Assembly (NCBI GenBank): GCA_024689285.1
Contig: JAILDR010000115.1
Location: forward strand, 1-7,900
Origin: Bacteroidales bacterium
Lineage (GTDB): Bacteria; Bacteroidota; Bacteroidia; Bacteroidales; F082
Length of the DNA stretch: 7,900 nt
Direction of reading: 5' to 3'
Shown piece after piece: positions 1 to 6,508 of this stretch (positions are counted from its first letter, which is position 1; the number at the start of each line of letters is the position of its first letter). The position numbers and the translations under genes were made by a program. The notes under the pieces are model-generated. The model was not told where the DNA came from. It did no database searches and was given only the letters and a program-made list of their open reading frames with translations.

Positions 1-1409
1 ATGCGGCGAATCTTGTTGTGTGCCGACGAAGGCTGACCACCCGTCATGGCAGTGATGTCGTTGTCGAGGATCATGACCACAACATTGGCCTTCTCGTTGA
101 CGCAGTCCATAAGGCCTGTCAAGCCGCTGTGACCGAAGGTACCGTCGCCGATGACGGCCACGCTCGGGAAGATACCCACCTCGCTGGCGCCCTTGGCCAT
201 GGTGATGGAAGCACCCATGCACACGGTGGTGTTGATGGCACCCATGTTGAAGCCCAAGGTGTAGCAGCCAATGTCGCCAAACACCTTACCGCCCTTATGA
301 TTGGCCATCACGGCGTTCAAGGCATTGTAGCTGTCGACGTGGGGGCAACCTTGGCAGAGCGCAGGCGGACGGTTGGTAACCACTTCCGGCACCTTATATA
401 AAGTAGGCACATCCATACCGAGAGCCTTAGCCACCTTTTCGGCATTCAGCTCACCATCGCGGCGGATGGTCTCATCGAGACGGCCCATGACATTCTTGCC
501 TTTTCCGAGGAAGCCCTTGATGTGTTCCTCAACAAAGGGCTGACCGTCTTCGAGGACGAGGATTTCGTCACACTCGTCGTAGAGCTTGTTGATCATGTCG
601 TAAGGCAACGGATATTGCGTAATCTTCACGACAGGATAAGGACACTTGCCATCGGGGAAGTTCTCCATCAGGTAGTTGTAGGCGATACCCGTGGTAATGA
701 TACCGAGGTTCTTCTTGGGACCGTCGAAATACTTATTGAAGCCAGAGGTCTCAGAAGCCTCCGTGAAAGCGGGCTGCTTGTCAATAAGGTCGCGGTAGAG
801 ACGTTTGGCGTTGGCAGGCAGCAGCACGAACGACTTGGCGTCGGCGGGCTCGGTGAGCTCGTTCTGCGGACGCACGGGTTTGCGCACCACGCCAGCACGG
901 CTGTGGGCCAAACGGGTAGGAATGCGATACAGCACCGGCGTGCCGAGTTTCTCACTCAGGTCGTAACCATAGTGCACCATGTCGTAGGCTTCTTGTTGGT
1001 TAGAAGGCTCCAGCATGGGGATCATAGCCCAATGACCATAGAAGCGGCTGTCCTGTTCGTCTTGCGACGAGAACATGCTCGGGTCGTCGGCTACCACAAC
1101 GAGAACGCCTTTGGTACCAATGATGGCAGCGTTCATGAAGGGGTCGCCACAGACGTTGAGACCCACGTGCTTCATGCAGGTCATAGCGCGTTTGCCAGCG
1201 TAGGCCACACCGATGGAGGCCTCGAGGGCAGTCTTCTCGTTAGCGCACCAGTTGGCAATCACGCCGAGTTCCTTGGCTTGCTTCGAGTTGATGACATACT
1301 CTGTGATTTGGGTTGAAGGCGTGCCCGGATAGCTATTGATGGCCGAGCCGCCAGCGTCGATGAAGCCTTGTGCAATGGCCTCATCGCCTAAAAGCAATAA
1401 TTTCTCCAT
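1..1409 (-). CDS. iorA: Indolepyruvate:ferredoxin oxidoreductase, alpha subunit (3'-truncated by window edge)
   Basis: This cytoplasmic TPP-dependent enzyme oxidatively decarboxylates aryl pyruvates (indolepyruvate, phenylpyruvate) to aryl-acetyl-CoA with ferredoxin as electron acceptor, or runs in reverse, working with a beta subunit (IorB). The reading frame is open from the ATG at 1409-1407 to the edge, giving 469 codons. The start MEKLLLLGDEAIAQGF fits the family. The N-terminal pyruvate-oxidoreductase-like domain shows SYPGTPSTQITEY (about residues 28-40) and then NEKTALEASIGVAYAG and MKHVGLNVCGDPF. Further on is the CQGCPH motif. The C-terminal TPP domain has GDIGCYTLGF from residue 378 and GDGTFGHSG from residue 421, followed by DND with N450, which is the GDG-X26-N cofactor motif. 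Family members end in a ferredoxin-like 4Fe-4S domain, which would lie outside the window. iorB is expected just beyond the left edge but is not visible. Family assignment is secure; substrate preference is inferred from the family. Confidence 0.95.
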   Translation of the reverse strand, partial: MEKLLLLGDEAIAQGFIDAGGSAINSYPGTPSTQITEYVINSKQAKELGVIANWCANEKTALEASIGVAYAGKRAMTCMKHVGLNVCGDPFMNAAIIGTKGVLVVVADDPSMFSSQDEQDSRFYGHWAMIPMLEPSNQQEAYDMVHYGYDLSEKLGTPVLYRIPTRLAHSRAGVVRKPVRPQNELTEPADAKSFVLLPANAKRLYRDLIDKQPAFTEASETSGFNKYFDGPKKNLGIITTGIAYNYLMENFPDGKCPYPVVKITQYPLPYDMINKLYDECDEILVLEDGQPFVEEHIKGFLGKGKNVMGRLDETIRRDGELNAEKVAKALGMDVPTLYKVPEVVTNRPPALCQGCPHVDSYNALNAVMANHKGGKVFGDIGCYTLGFNMGAINTTVCMGASITMAKGASEVGIFPSVAVIGDGTFGHSGLTGLMDCVNEKANVVVMILDNDITAMTGGQPSSAHNKIRR

Positions 1410-1416
1410 TTCGTTA

Positions 1417-1472
1417 TTTTCAAATTTCTGATTTCAAATTTCTGATTTCAAATTTCTAATTTCAAATTGCAA
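1417..1472. repeat. Tandem repeat, four copies of a 14-bp unit
   Basis: Four head-to-tail copies of the unit ATTTCAAATTTCTG lie at 1417-1430, 1431-1444, 1445-1458 and 1459-1472. The second copy is the reference. The first differs at one base, the third at the last base, and the fourth diverges at its 3' end. The array begins 7 bp upstream of the iorA start codon. By position it falls in the iorA 5' leader, downstream of the predicted promoter at 1480-1509. Confidence 0.9.
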
Positions 1473-1479
1473 GATTGCA

Positions 1480-1509
1480 CAAAGATACGGATTATTTCTT
1501 TATGCGCAA
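1480..1509 (-). promoter_or_regulatory. Predicted Bacteroidetes-type promoter for iorA
   Basis: On the minus strand a TTG (-33 element, 1509-1507) is followed after 19 nt by TATCTTTG (1487-1480). This matches the Bacteroides consensus TTTG-N19-21-TAnnTTTG at the -7 box and at three of four -33 bases. Transcription would begin near 1473, giving a leader of about 65 nt that consists almost entirely of the 14-bp repeats. The element is seen in the sequence; its activity is inferred. Confidence 0.7.
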
Positions 1510-1580
1510 GAAAAATCTTCAAGGACGGGCAATAAGAGACCTTTTTTACGTTTTTAACCAAGGTGTAAGCCAAAATTCAA

Positions 1581-1588
1581 TATCTTTG
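1581..1588 (+). promoter_or_regulatory. Predicted -7 box for the DUF2723 gene
   Basis: TATCTTTG is a perfect TAnnTTTG box, 56 bp upstream of the ATG at 1645, and is identical to the -7 box of the divergent iorA promoter. I see no good TTTG -33 element at the usual 19-21 nt spacing; the bases there read CCAA, so the promoter may be weak or activator-dependent. The leader from about 1595 to 1644 is AT-rich and has no Shine-Dalgarno sequence, as usual in Bacteroidota. Confidence 0.55.
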
Positions 1589-1644
1589 CGGTTTGGCAAA
1601 CGCCGAAATCGACAGAAAAATCAACAAATTAGTTTAATATCGAT

Positions 1645-4600
1645 ATGACATTCAAAAGGTTAAACAACATCACAGGATGGTTGGCGGGTATCATCGCCAC
1701 CGTCGTGTACTTGCTTACCCTTGAGCCTACCGTCAGCTGGTGGGACTGCGGCGAGTACATTTCAACGGCTTACAAACTGCAAGTGGGTCACCCTCCCGGG
1801 GCGCCTTTGTTCCAGCTCATCGGACGTTTCTTCTCGCTCTTTGCGGGCGGCGACGTCACCAAAGTGGCCATGATGGTCAACGTGATGTCGGCCATCTGTA
1901 GCGGACTCACCATCGTTTTCCTCTTCTGGACCATCACCATGCTAGTCCGCAAGGTGTGGATGAAAGAAGGCGAAGATGCACCTTTGGTCAATAAGATTGG
2001 CGTGCTGATTGCCGGCTTCGTCGGTGCTGTGGCCTACACTTTTACCGAGTCCTTCTGGTTCAATGCTGTGGAAGGTGAAGTCTACGCTATGTCGTCGTTC
2101 TTCACCGCCGTCACCTTCTGGGCCGTCTTGAAATGGGAACAGGTAGCCGACGATCCGCAGAGCAACCGTTGGATTATCTTCATTGCTTTCCTCATCGGTC
2201 TGTCCATCGGTGTACACCTGCTCAACCTGTTGTGCGTGCCCGCCTTCGTGTATGTCGTTTATTTCAAGAAATGGAAAAAGACCTCTTTCGGGGGATTCGT
2301 CGTTGCTGGATTGGTTTCGATTGCACTGTTGTGGTTCCTCAACATGTTCCTGGTGCCGCAAACCGTCAACCTCGCCAGCAAGATGGAGCTGTTCTTCGTC
2401 AACACGCTCCATGCGCCGTTCAATCTCGGCACCATCGTCTATTTCGTCCTCCTCATCGGTCTCATCGTTTGGGGGCTTATAGCCACCTCCAAGCGCAATA
2501 AGGTGATTTGGAACACAGCTATCCTTTCGTTGATGTTCATCTTTATCGGCTATTCATCGTTCTTCATGCTGGTCATCCGTGCCAACACCAACCCGCCCAT
2601 CAACGAGAACGAGCCTAAGGATGCTCCTGCCCTGCTCTCCTATCTGCTTCGTGAGCAATACGGCAGCTGGCCTTTGCTTTACGGCCCCTACTACAACGCC
2701 CCCATCTCAGAGCTCAAGGACGGCAAGCCCATCTATATCAAGGATAAGGAAGCCGGACGCTACGTCATCACCGACGACAACAAGTACAGTCTGCCCGAAT
2801 ATCCCAAGGAGATGAAGACCCTCTTCCCACGCATGTGGAACAAGGAAAAGCAAGACTTTTACGAGGGTTATCGCAAGAGCCCGAGCGGCAACATCATGGG
2901 CGAGAACGTACGTGTGCGCAACTACCGCGGTGAGATGGTCACCGTCAGCAAACCCACCTTCGGGCAAAACCTCAAGTTCTTCATCAGCTACCAATGCAAC
3001 TGGATGTATTGGCGCTACTTCATGTGGAACTTCGTAGGCCGTCAGAACGACATCGAGAGCCAGGGAGAACTCAACCACGGCAACTGGATCAGTGGCATCA
3101 GTGCCATCGACAATGCCCGCCTTGGCGACCAGGACAACATTCCTGCCTGCCTGCAAAACCCGGGGCGTACCACCTATTACTTCCTGCCCCTGTTGCTCGG
3201 CTTGCTCGGTCTGTTCTGGCTGCTCAAAAAGGACCTGAAACAAAGCTGGATTATCTTCCTGCTTTTCTTCATGACGGGATTGGCCATCGTCATCTACCTC
3301 AACCAAACCCCGCGACAGCCCCGTGAACGCGACTACAGCTATGCCGGTTCCTTCTACGCCTTCGCCATCTGGATTGGTTACGGCGTGATTGCCCTCATCG
3401 ACTGGGTCGGAAAGCTGGTCAAGAAACAGACGATGGTCACCACTGTGGCTATAGGCCTGGTTTGCTTCCTGGCTGTGCCTTGTGTTTTGGCCTCCAACGG
3501 TTGGGAAGAACACAACCGCTCGGGCAAAACCTCGGCACGCGACTGGGCAAAGAACTACCTTGCACAGCTGCCACCTAACGCCGTCATCTTCACTCGCGGC
3601 GACAATGATACTTTCCCCTTGTGGTACGTGCAGGAGGTGGAAGGCTTCCGTACCGACGTGCGTGTGGTCAACTACATGCTTTCAGCCGGTTATTGGTACG
3701 CCCACCAGATGGCCCGCAAGGTCTATGAGTCAGAGAAACTGCCTCTCACCCTCACACCTGCGGAATATAATAATGGTATCAACGAGTCGATTCCCATCGA
3801 GGTGGAAGGACGCTTCAACGACCGTTATATCGAGTTGAAGCAAGTCATCGACTTCATCCACAACCCCAAGGCTGTGAAAAGCTACATGGGCACCACCTAC
3901 AACTACGTGCCTTGCAGCAAGATGAAGCTCACCGTCGACAAGGAAGCCTGCCTGCGCAACGGTATCGTTCCCGAGAGTATGGCCGACCGCATCGTCGACG
4001 AAATCACATGGGAGGTCAAAGACAGAGCCTTGTGGAAGAACTCCATCCTGCTTCTGGACTTCATGGCCACCAACAACTGGGAACGCCCGGTGTATTTCAC
4101 CTCGTTCAGCGATATGTCGAAAGTGTTGGGCATCGACAAGTACCTGCACATGGAAGGTCTGGCCTACCGGTTTATTCCTGTGGAGGCCGAAGACTTCAAC
4201 AGCTACATCAAGGGCGGGGTCTACCGCGACGGCAGCTACGACCTGTTGGTCAACAAGGCGCAATGGGGCAACATGAACCAGGAAGGCGTGGTGCCCGACC
4301 GCGAGAGTGTGCGCAACGCCGTGTATGCCCAGCAAGCCTACTCGCGTCTCGCACAGGCTCTGGTCAACCATTACCAATTCGACTCCGCCGTTATCGTTAT
4401 GGACAAATACCAAGAGTTCTTCCCCAACGACAAGTTCCCCTTCGACATCCGCTGCTACCAGTTCCCCGAGATGTACTACATCTGCGGCGATACCCTCAAG
4501 GGCGACCAGTTCATGCGCGACATTGCAGGCAACTTCAGCGACAAGGTAGCCTACTACTGCAACATGAAGCCCAAGTTCCAGAACTACTATGAGGAGGACA

Positions 4601-4725
4601 TTGAGGAAGGCATGAGCCTGCTGAAGCACTTCGCCAGTGTGGCCAAGAAATACGAACGGGATGAACTCTACGACTGGATATCAGACAAGCTGACCGAGTA
4701 TCTTTCCTTGTATTACATGGAATAA
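1645..4725 (+). CDS. DUF2723 polytopic membrane protein, putative GT-C glycosyltransferase (TMEM260-like)
   Basis: The product is a 1026-residue inner-membrane protein. The N-terminal DUF2723 domain starts with a membrane helix (about residues 9-26), then a luminal/periplasmic loop with SWWDCGEYIS (acidic D34 and E37) and GHPPGAPLF (48-56). An acidic pair in the first extracytoplasmic loop is typical of GT-C enzymes, which use polyprenyl-phosphate sugars. The pattern D-x-G-E followed by HPPG-x-PL also resembles, from memory, animal TMEM260, reported as a protein O-mannosyltransferase. About eight helices lie within residues 9-312. A large loop (about 313-508) follows, then further helices (about 511-616) with the conserved stretch RQPRERDYSYAGS between them. 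The rest (617-1026) is soluble and probably periplasmic, with FTRGDNDTFPLWYVQ (649-663) and a helical, TPR-like end. The ATG at 1645 is chosen because the first helix starts directly after a short basic leader. The gene appears monocistronic. Glycosyltransferase function is inferred from family resemblance; a role in Bacteroidota protein O-glycosylation is possible but unproven. Confidence 0.85.
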   Translation: MTFKRLNNITGWLAGIIATVVYLLTLEPTVSWWDCGEYISTAYKLQVGHPPGAPLFQLIGRFFSLFAGGDVTKVAMMVNVMSAICSGLTIVFLFWTITMLVRKVWMKEGEDAPLVNKIGVLIAGFVGAVAYTFTESFWFNAVEGEVYAMSSFFTAVTFWAVLKWEQVADDPQSNRWIIFIAFLIGLSIGVHLLNLLCVPAFVYVVYFKKWKKTSFGGFVVAGLVSIALLWFLNMFLVPQTVNLASKMELFFVNTLHAPFNLGTIVYFVLLIGLIVWGLIATSKRNKVIWNTAILSLMFIFIGYSSFFMLVIRANTNPPINENEPKDAPALLSYLLREQYGSWPLLYGPYYNAPISELKDGKPIYIKDKEAGRYVITDDNKYSLPEYPKEMKTLFPRMWNKEKQDFYEGYRKSPSGNIMGENVRVRNYRGEMVTVSKPTFGQNLKFFISYQCNWMYWRYFMWNFVGRQNDIESQGELNHGNWISGISAIDNARLGDQDNIPACLQNPGRTTYYFLPLLLGLLGLFWLLKKDLKQSWIIFLLFFMTGLAIVIYLNQTPRQPRERDYSYAGSFYAFAIWIGYGVIALIDWVGKLVKKQTMVTTVAIGLVCFLAVPCVLASNGWEEHNRSGKTSARDWAKNYLAQLPPNAVIFTRGDNDTFPLWYVQEVEGFRTDVRVVNYMLSAGYWYAHQMARKVYESEKLPLTLTPAEYNNGINESIPIEVEGRFNDRYIELKQVIDFIHNPKAVKSYMGTTYNYVPCSKMKLTVDKEACLRNGIVPESMADRIVDEITWEVKDRALWKNSILLLDFMATNNWERPVYFTSFSDMSKVLGIDKYLHMEGLAYRFIPVEAEDFNSYIKGGVYRDGSYDLLVNKAQWGNMNQEGVVPDRESVRNAVYAQQAYSRLAQALVNHYQFDSAVIVMDKYQEFFPNDKFPFDIRCYQFPEMYYICGDTLKGDQFMRDIAGNFSDKVAYYCNMKPKFQNYYEEDIEEGMSLLKHFASVAKKYERDELYDWISDKLTEYLSLYYME

Positions 4726-4742
4726 CCCACTATAACCCACAA

Positions 4743-4775
4743 AAAGAAAAGCAGCGTCCTACGCTGCTTTTCTTT
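4743..4775. terminator. Bidirectional intrinsic terminator shared by the DUF2723 gene and lgt
   Basis: A perfect 15-bp inverted repeat (4743-4757 with 4761-4775) closes on a 3-nt CCT loop. The core is GCAGCGT/ACGCTGC. On the plus strand the hairpin runs into a T-rich arm and tail, terminating the DUF2723 transcript. On the minus strand the opposite arm and TTTTCTTTTTG play the same part for lgt. The lgt stop codon (4761-4759) sits at the loop, so the last lgt codons (for KERKAA) form one arm. Confidence 0.85.
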
Positions 4776-5664
4776 CTTTATGCCTAAAGCTCCACACAAT
4801 CATCACAATGCCGATGATGACGAAGGGGATGCTGAGCCATTGTCCCATATCAAGGAACATGTTGCGCTCAAAATCCACTTGAACGTTTTTCAGAAACTCA
4901 ATGCAGATGCGTGAGCCGAAGATGATAATGAGGAAAGTGCCAAACATCAAGCCAGGCTGACGGTTGCCAAGGTCGTGCTTATAGTACATCCACAGCAGGA
5001 TGCCCATCGCCACGAGGCAGAAGAAAGCCTCATAGAGGCCCGTCGGGTGACAGGGCAGCCACTCGCTCGGCGGACAGGGGGCATTCCACGCATAACAAGG
5101 TGTATAGTTGTCGAAAGTGCCGCAAAACTGCTCCGCGCCTCGCAAGAAAACAAAGCCCCAAGGCAACGAGGTCGGGGTGCCGTAAATCTCGTGGTTCATC
5201 ACATTGCCCACACGGATGAAAGCACCCACAAGGCACACCGCCACCACGATGCGGTCAAGAATCCAGATATAGCTAATGCGCTGTTTCTCTTCCTTCTTTT
5301 TCACGGATTTGTTGTAACGCCGCACATAAATCCACATGCCTATCAATATGCCAATGGCGCCGCCGTGACTGGCCAGACCACCTTCCCAGATTTTCAGGAT
5401 ACTCAACGGATGGGAAAGATACTCCTCGGGCTCATAAAACAGGCAATGGCCTAAACGCGCACCAACAACCGTAAACACCAACATGTAAATCAGCAGTTTA
5501 TCCATCCAGTCGTCGTTGATTTTTTCGCGACGGTATATCTGCCTCATGAGGAAGTAACCGAAAAAGAAGCCCAAGGCCCACAACAAGCCGTACCAACGGA
5601 CGTGAATGTCGCCGAGGGAAAACAAGACGGGGTCGACGTTCCAAGTGATAAAAGATAGTTTCAT
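4759..5664 (-). CDS. lgt: Phosphatidylglycerol--prolipoprotein diacylglyceryl transferase
   Basis: Lgt is the inner-membrane enzyme that moves diacylglycerol from phosphatidylglycerol to the lipobox cysteine of prolipoproteins, the first step of lipoprotein maturation. The 301-residue product has about seven membrane segments. It carries the family motifs in order: IHVRWYGLLWALGF (20-33), GGLASHGGAIG with H100 (equivalent to the essential His of E. coli Lgt), IRVGNVMNHEIYG with R151, N154 and N157 (150-162), HPTGLYEA (206-213), and FGSRICIEFL with R252 and E256. The Lgt signature is slightly divergent, with Ile for the first Gly and Val for Phe. A loop at 175-205 carries four cysteines (C181, C190, C197, C205). 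The start MKLSFITWNVDPVLF at 5664 fits the family. It is convergent with the DUF2723 gene and lies 17 bp after the NYN fragment on the same strand. No clear promoter directly precedes it, so transcription may enter from the leader near 5912-5940. Confidence 0.97.
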   Translation of the reverse strand: MKLSFITWNVDPVLFSLGDIHVRWYGLLWALGFFFGYFLMRQIYRREKINDDWMDKLLIYMLVFTVVGARLGHCLFYEPEEYLSHPLSILKIWEGGLASHGGAIGILIGMWIYVRRYNKSVKKKEEKQRISYIWILDRIVVAVCLVGAFIRVGNVMNHEIYGTPTSLPWGFVFLRGAEQFCGTFDNYTPCYAWNAPCPPSEWLPCHPTGLYEAFFCLVAMGILLWMYYKHDLGNRQPGLMFGTFLIIIFGSRICIEFLKNVQVDFERNMFLDMGQWLSIPFVIIGIVMIVWSFRHKERKAA

Positions 5665-5681
5665 AGGTGATATTCAAACAA

Positions 5682-5834
5682 TTATATGTTAATCAATCTA
5701 TAACTTAGGATTTTGATAATATCGAAGAATTTAACCACATCCAACCAATAATACCTCTTCCATCGAGGCTCAGAGCGCAACCCGAAATAGAAATTAAACC
5801 CATCAATATAAGCAATAACTCTCTGTTTTTCCAT
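5682..5834 (-). pseudogene. Truncated NYN/PIN-like nuclease domain gene remnant (50 codons)
   Basis: The frame from ATG 5834-5832 to TAA 5684-5682 reads MEKQRVIAYIDGFNFYFGL and continues through RWKRYYWLDVVKFF to a stop. The hydrophobic strand followed by DGFN (first acidic residue D11), then YFGL and WKRYYWLD, is the characteristic N-terminus of NYN-domain (LabA/PIN-like) putative ribonucleases. Those are usually around 200 residues or more, so only the first quarter is present and the other catalytic acids are missing. The frame stays open upstream through the hairpins, but the family start fits 5834; an in-frame ATG at 5858 is an alternative. The segment is visibly AT-richer than its neighbours and uses AGA and ATA codons and T-ending codons, suggesting foreign origin or decay. 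It ends 17 bp before lgt. A functional short peptide cannot be excluded. Confidence 0.6.
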
Positions 5835-5837
5835 AAC

Positions 5838-5871
5838 ATAAAAAATAAGCCACCTCATTTTGTAAGGTGGC
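5838..5871 (-). terminator. Terminator-like hairpin just before the NYN fragment
   Basis: On the minus strand GCCACCT (5871-5865) pairs with AGGTGGC (5855-5849) across a 9-nt loop, and TTATTTTTTAT follows at 5848-5838. This is the form of an intrinsic terminator read toward lgt. No T-tract follows on the plus strand, so it is one-directional. No complete gene ends upstream of it on the minus strand, so it more likely acts within a leader. Confidence 0.6.
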
Positions 5872-5896
5872 GGACCGTAGTATTTTCCACCTACGG
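5849..5896 (-). promoter_or_regulatory. Attenuator-like leader with mutually exclusive hairpins
   Basis: Read on the minus strand, four segments occur in order: CCGTAGGTGG (5896-5887), CTACGG (5880-5875), GCCACCT (5871-5865) and AGGTGGC (5855-5849). Segment 1 can pair with segment 2 (CCGTAG/CTACGG), leaving 3 and 4 free to form the terminator-like hairpin. Alternatively AGGTGG inside segment 1 (5892-5887) can pair with CCACCT of segment 3, which would abolish both other hairpins. This is the logic of a transcription attenuator. The pairings are visible in the sequence; regulation and ligand are unknown. I do not recognise it as a known riboswitch class. A dispersed palindromic repeat is the main alternative. 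Confidence 0.4.
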
Positions 5897-5911
5897 GGGA
5901 TAAATGTGCTG

Positions 5912-5940
5912 CAAATGTACATCTTTTTTCGATATTGCAA
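5912..5940 (-). promoter_or_regulatory. Candidate promoter for the NYN fragment / lgt leader
   Basis: TACATTTG on the minus strand (5919-5912) matches the TAnnTTTG -7 box. A TTG lies at 5940-5938, 18 nt upstream, one base short of the usual 19-21. Transcription would start near 5906 and enter the hairpin leader within about ten bases. It is the best minus-strand promoter I can find upstream of lgt. Confidence 0.45.
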
Positions 5941-5946
5941 CTGTTT

Positions 5947-5979
5947 TTTGCAAAAAAAGTCACTTTTGGTGTAACTATT
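5947..5979 (+). promoter_or_regulatory. Weak candidate promoter for the ECF sigma operon
   Basis: TTTG (5947-5950) is followed after 21 nt by TAACTATT (5972-5979), a partial match to TAnnTTTG. It overlaps the palindrome TTTTTTGCAAAAAA at 5944-5957. A start site near 5986 would fit translation from the second ATG at 6008 rather than the one at 5984. An ECF-specific autoregulated promoter could be used instead, so this is tentative. Confidence 0.25.
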
Positions 5980-5983
5980 TTAC

Positions 5984-6508
5984 ATGAACTCCGTATTATT
6001 GCAAACGATGGACAGACATCAGTACAACCAATGCGTGGAGCAATATGCCGACAGGCTTTTCCGCTTCGCGTTCGCGAGCCTCCGCAACCGCGAGCAGGCC
6101 GAGGACGTGGTGCAGGAGAGCTTTGCCCGCGTTTGGGAGCGAGTCGAAAAGGTAGACTTTGCCACGGCCAAGACCTACCTCTTCGCCACCGCCCACCACG
6201 CCATGATTGACGAAGTTCGTCGCAACCAACGCTTTGCAAGCCTGGAAGAACAAGCACCGAACGTCGAACAAGGGAGAAACCTCCCCTACCCCGACGTAAA
6301 CGACATCCTGCACAAGGCCATCGGCACCCTGCCCGAAGCGCAGCGCAACGCCCTGCTCCTCCGCGACTACGAAGGCTATTCGTACCGCGAAATCGGCGAC
6401 ATCACCGGGCAAAGCGAGGCGCAGGTGAAGGTGAACATCTTCCGCGCCCGCACCGCGTTGAAAAACAAACTGAAAAGCATCGACAACCTCATAGACCCTG
6501 AGCCATGA
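5984..6508 (+). CDS. ECF-type RNA polymerase sigma-70 factor
   Basis: This is an extracytoplasmic-function sigma factor that would direct RNA polymerase to a small envelope-related regulon. The 174-residue product has only sigma regions 2 and 4. Region 2 includes YADRLFRFAFASLRN (21-35) and AEDVVQESFARVWE (39-52), followed by the -10-recognition part TYLFATAHHAMIDEVRR (64-80). A linker precedes region 4, which starts at LPEAQRNALLLRDYEG (116-131); its helix-turn-helix includes YSYREIGDITGQSEAQVKV and ends in FRARTALKNKL. The ATG at 5984 gives the longest frame, but the ATG at 6008 (residue 9, MDRHQYNQCVEQ) matches the usual family N-terminus and may be the true start. The stop overlaps the next start as ATGA, indicating translational coupling with the anti-sigma gene. 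The regulon and inducing signal cannot be read from the sequence. Confidence 0.95.
   Translation: MNSVLLQTMDRHQYNQCVEQYADRLFRFAFASLRNREQAEDVVQESFARVWERVEKVDFATAKTYLFATAHHAMIDEVRRNQRFASLEEQAPNVEQGRNLPYPDVNDILHKAIGTLPEAQRNALLLRDYEGYSYREIGDITGQSEAQVKVNIFRARTALKNKLKSIDNLIDPEP

Noticed and set aside
522..1316. 264-codon plus-strand ORF, and a similar one at 18-401
   Set aside because: Both lie antisense to iorA, whose frame carries clear family motifs throughout; their translations are His/Val-rich with no recognisable domain.
1417..1472. CRISPR array
   Set aside because: The units are 14 bp and directly abutting, with no spacers and no cas genes.
2707..4629. Long minus-strand ORFs (2707-3513 and 3730-4629) opposite the DUF2723 gene
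   Set aside because: They are antisense shadows of a GC-biased coding frame; the products are Val/His/Glu-rich without domains, and the plus-strand protein is continuous and conserved in type.
4722..4740. Direct repeat ATAACCCAC (4722-4730 and 4732-4740) at the DUF2723 stop codon
   Set aside because: Only 9 bp in two copies, with no associated structure or mobile-element feature; likely a chance local duplication.
5835..6257. Upstream extension of the NYN-fragment frame to a 191-codon ORF
   Set aside because: The extra part runs through the hairpins and antisense to the sigma factor gene; the NYN family N-terminus begins at 5834.
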